From Bacteroidales bacterium (lineage in GTDB: Bacteria; Bacteroidota; Bacteroidia; Bacteroidales; UBA3663), in the NCBI GenBank assembly GCA_016293065.1, contig JAEDEY010000084.1, forward strand, positions 1-9,095: a stretch of 9,095 nucleotides of DNA. The letters run 5' to 3'. Below the pieces are notes generated by a model. The model ran no database searches and had not been told where the DNA came from. It was given only the letters and a program-made list of their open reading frames with translations. Made by a program: the position numbers and the translations under genes. This document shows positions 7,308 through 9,095 of this stretch, piece after piece (position 1 is the stretch's first letter; each line of letters begins with the position of its first letter).

Positions 7308-9062
7308 TTAGTTGGTTAAGTAGTAATACCAGTAGGTTGTGCCATAATGGTTTCTCATCCACTCACGGTTGTTCTGATGCTTCTGTGCATCCTTAACGAA
7401 GTTCTTCAGTCCAATCGTGATGTCGGGACTGACTCCTGGAGGATTCTGTCCCGATTTGCTTTTGTTGATCGACCACCATAGGGCGAAAGCCTGTTGGAAA
7501 TAAGTCGGCATGTCATCGTAGGCAATAACATCATTCGTACCCAAGACATTGACAAACATGTCGAGGTCTTTATTGAGCAAACACGCTGCCAGAAGATATT
7601 CGAAACCGAGGCGGTTGCTCTTGTTCGAGAGATAAAGTTGCTGGAGCATCCCAATGTAGTCGTTCTCATTGTAGAAACTGTCGTAGCTGATGCAGTTGCG
7701 GCGAAGAAGTCCGTATTCGAGGTGATTGTCTATAGCCTCTTCATTGCCTAACAAACCGAGAATCTGGTCGGCCCAATCGCTATAGAACATTGTCTTTTTC
7801 AATGACATTAGGTATTTGCGAGCCACGGGGTAGTTGCCGCAGATGATGTTGGTCTCAGCCAGTCGCTTGTAGCATCGGGCACTTTTCTGATAGTCGAGTA
7901 TAGCCTCTTGTGCCTCGAAGGTATAGCGTTGAGCAGTATTGATCATTCCGATGTGGTAATATACCTCGGATGTTGCCAAAGGACTCATTGCATCGCTCTC
8001 GAATGGAGGAAGCAAGCCCATTGTCCCTTTCTGCTGATATTCGAACATCTGTTCGCCCAAGCGTCCGCTTTTTGCCAAGGCGAGGTTGAGCACTGTGGTA
8101 CTGAGGGCATTGTTGGGAGGAGTGCTGACGGCAGCCTGCTGGATGCGGTTCCATTGCTGCATTCGTGCCATGAAATCGTAGGCCATCACACACTCGGCTT
8201 TCATGTTCACCGCAGGCTTGACCAAGGCAAAGACTCCGCCCACGGCAAGCACAAGCGAGAGCAAGAGCGTCTTCCACGGAGTGACAGGTGACGTCCCTTT
8301 TTTCCATGCCAAGGCAAAGATAGGCAAGATGGCTACCGATAGCCCCACATACCAGAGGCTGCTGGCATCTGCCCCATGCGACCGCATATAATGAATGCCT
8401 GAATACATATATTGAGGCTCGACTGCCACAAACGATGCGAGCAGGGCAGGCAGTGCTAATGACAATGCCAACAAAGCGATGATAAAGCCCATTGCACCTT
8501 TCGTTACTACGTGTTCCTTTTTCAGTTCATCGATTGCTATCAGGACTATAGCTACTATGCCGAGAGGTCCCATTGCCCAATAGAATAGGGGAGTGCAGAC
8601 TAATGCAATCGGACGACGGAGTCTTGGATTGCCAATGACTGAGATGCACCATGCCGACAACTGAGCCATCAGTATGGCAACAATGCCGCCCATAAGGGCA
8701 TTCTCGTCACAGAGCAGCCTCACGGCCAGAAGCGGAGGAAGGACACTCAGACACGACAGCCATCCTTTGCCGAGCAAGCGAGCCGTCAGCATCTGCACCA
8801 CGACAATCAGTATGGCAAGCAAGGCTGCACCTATCTTGGCAAACAGGAAGAACTGTGTCAGGAATCGTCCGATATAATCGGATAGTCCCCCAGGCCAGCT
8901 TATCACTTCCCGCGCATATTCGCTATCCAAAAGAAACAACTGGAACTGCTCCTGGTAATGAAGATGGTGTGGATAATAGAATCCAAAAAACAGCCACACT
9001 GCCAATGCCGTGAGCAATGGCAGCAGAAAGAATGTATAGCCTGATAGTCTGATATGTCCCAT
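7308..9062 (-). CDS. DUF6057-like polytopic membrane protein with helical C-terminal domain (copy B)
   Basis: This 584-residue protein repeats the plan of copy A at 4016-5755. About eight membrane segments are visible (roughly 9-29, 66-93, 101-117, 122-142, 151-177, 189-213, 234-252 and 265-283), then a soluble helical half. Shared blocks are PGGLSDYIGRFLTQF (57-71), NLALAKSGRLGEQMF (336-350), YYHIGMINTAQRYTFE (368-383), FYSDW (426-430) and YGTTYWYY (573-580), in the same order and at nearly the same positions. The membrane half diverges much more than these blocks. It faces the propeller lipoprotein gene tail to tail, 27 bases apart, with no convincing terminator hairpin between. The ATG at 9062 leads directly into the first hydrophobic helix, and only 33 bases of A/T-rich sequence lie upstream in the window, so its promoter cannot be judged. 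The family name is recalled from sequence features; the biochemical role is unknown. Confidence 0.8.
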   Translation of the reverse strand: MGHIRLSGYTFFLLPLLTALAVWLFFGFYYPHHLHYQEQFQLFLLDSEYAREVISWPGGLSDYIGRFLTQFFLFAKIGAALLAILIVVVQMLTARLLGKGWLSCLSVLPPLLAVRLLCDENALMGGIVAILMAQLSAWCISVIGNPRLRRPIALVCTPLFYWAMGPLGIVAIVLIAIDELKKEHVVTKGAMGFIIALLALSLALPALLASFVAVEPQYMYSGIHYMRSHGADASSLWYVGLSVAILPIFALAWKKGTSPVTPWKTLLLSLVLAVGGVFALVKPAVNMKAECVMAYDFMARMQQWNRIQQAAVSTPPNNALSTTVLNLALAKSGRLGEQMFEYQQKGTMGLLPPFESDAMSPLATSEVYYHIGMINTAQRYTFEAQEAILDYQKSARCYKRLAETNIICGNYPVARKYLMSLKKTMFYSDWADQILGLLGNEEAIDNHLEYGLLRRNCISYDSFYNENDYIGMLQQLYLSNKSNRLGFEYLLAACLLNKDLDMFVNVLGTNDVIAYDDMPTYFQQAFALWWSINKSKSGQNPPGVSPDITIGLKNFVKDAQKHQNNREWMRNHYGTTYWYYYLTN

Positions 9063-9095
9063 ATAAAAGTAATGTATATTAATCTATTTGCAATA

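Noticed and set aside
7855..8307. 150-codon open frame on the - strand, and a 127-codon + frame at 7908-8291
   Set aside because: Both lie wholly inside membrane protein copy B in other frames, with Arg/Ser/His-rich translations lacking domain-like features; they are shadows of that gene.
9064..9095. Possible promoter for copy B (TTGC and TACTTTTA on the - strand)
   Set aside because: The -7-like element would end next to the ATG, so transcription would start inside the gene. The real promoter is probably beyond the window edge.

Overview
The window reads as a chromosomal segment of a Bacteroidales bacterium, most likely Prevotella or the related Segatella. The evidence is a SusC/SusD pair, Bacteroidetes-type lipoproteins with acidic residues just after the lipid-anchored cysteine, A/T-rich start regions without clear Shine-Dalgarno sequences, and two membrane proteins of a Bacteroidetes-associated type (DUF6057-like). 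No RNA genes, mobile elements, CRISPR arrays or long repeats were found. Genus and family names come from recognising sequence features, not from a database search.

Left part (2-4006): the 3' end of a polysaccharide utilisation locus. It holds the C-terminal 420 residues of a SusC-type TonB-dependent receptor (cut by the window edge), a complete SusD-type lipoprotein, and a short lipoprotein in the SusE/surface glycan-binding position. Gaps are only 12 and 20 bases, and the unit closes with a strong hairpin-plus-T terminator at 3975-4006. The three products should form an outer-membrane glycan capture and import machine. No glycosidase, lyase or regulator is inside the window, so the glycan cannot be named.

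Right part (4016-9062): a separate three-gene cluster. A polytopic membrane protein with a helical C-terminal domain (DUF6057-like, + strand) is followed 37 bases later by a lipoprotein combining one CXXCH haem-type motif with a TolB/PD40-like beta-propeller. A second DUF6057-like gene lies convergently on the - strand, its stop only 27 bases from the lipoprotein's stop. The two membrane proteins are clear but divergent paralogues, sharing motifs near residue 68, around 366-430 and at the C terminus. I know of no established function for this group. A cell-envelope complex of two membrane proteins and a possibly haem-binding lipoprotein is the inference, and it is the most interesting part of the window.

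Codon use differs between the parts. The Sus genes favour GGT/GGC for Gly and CGT/CGC for Arg, as expected for strongly expressed genes, while the right-hand cluster uses more GGA, CGA and ATA. Two starts were moved inward from the longest open frame: 4016 instead of 3977, which lies in the terminator stem, and 5793 instead of 5682, which lies inside the preceding gene.
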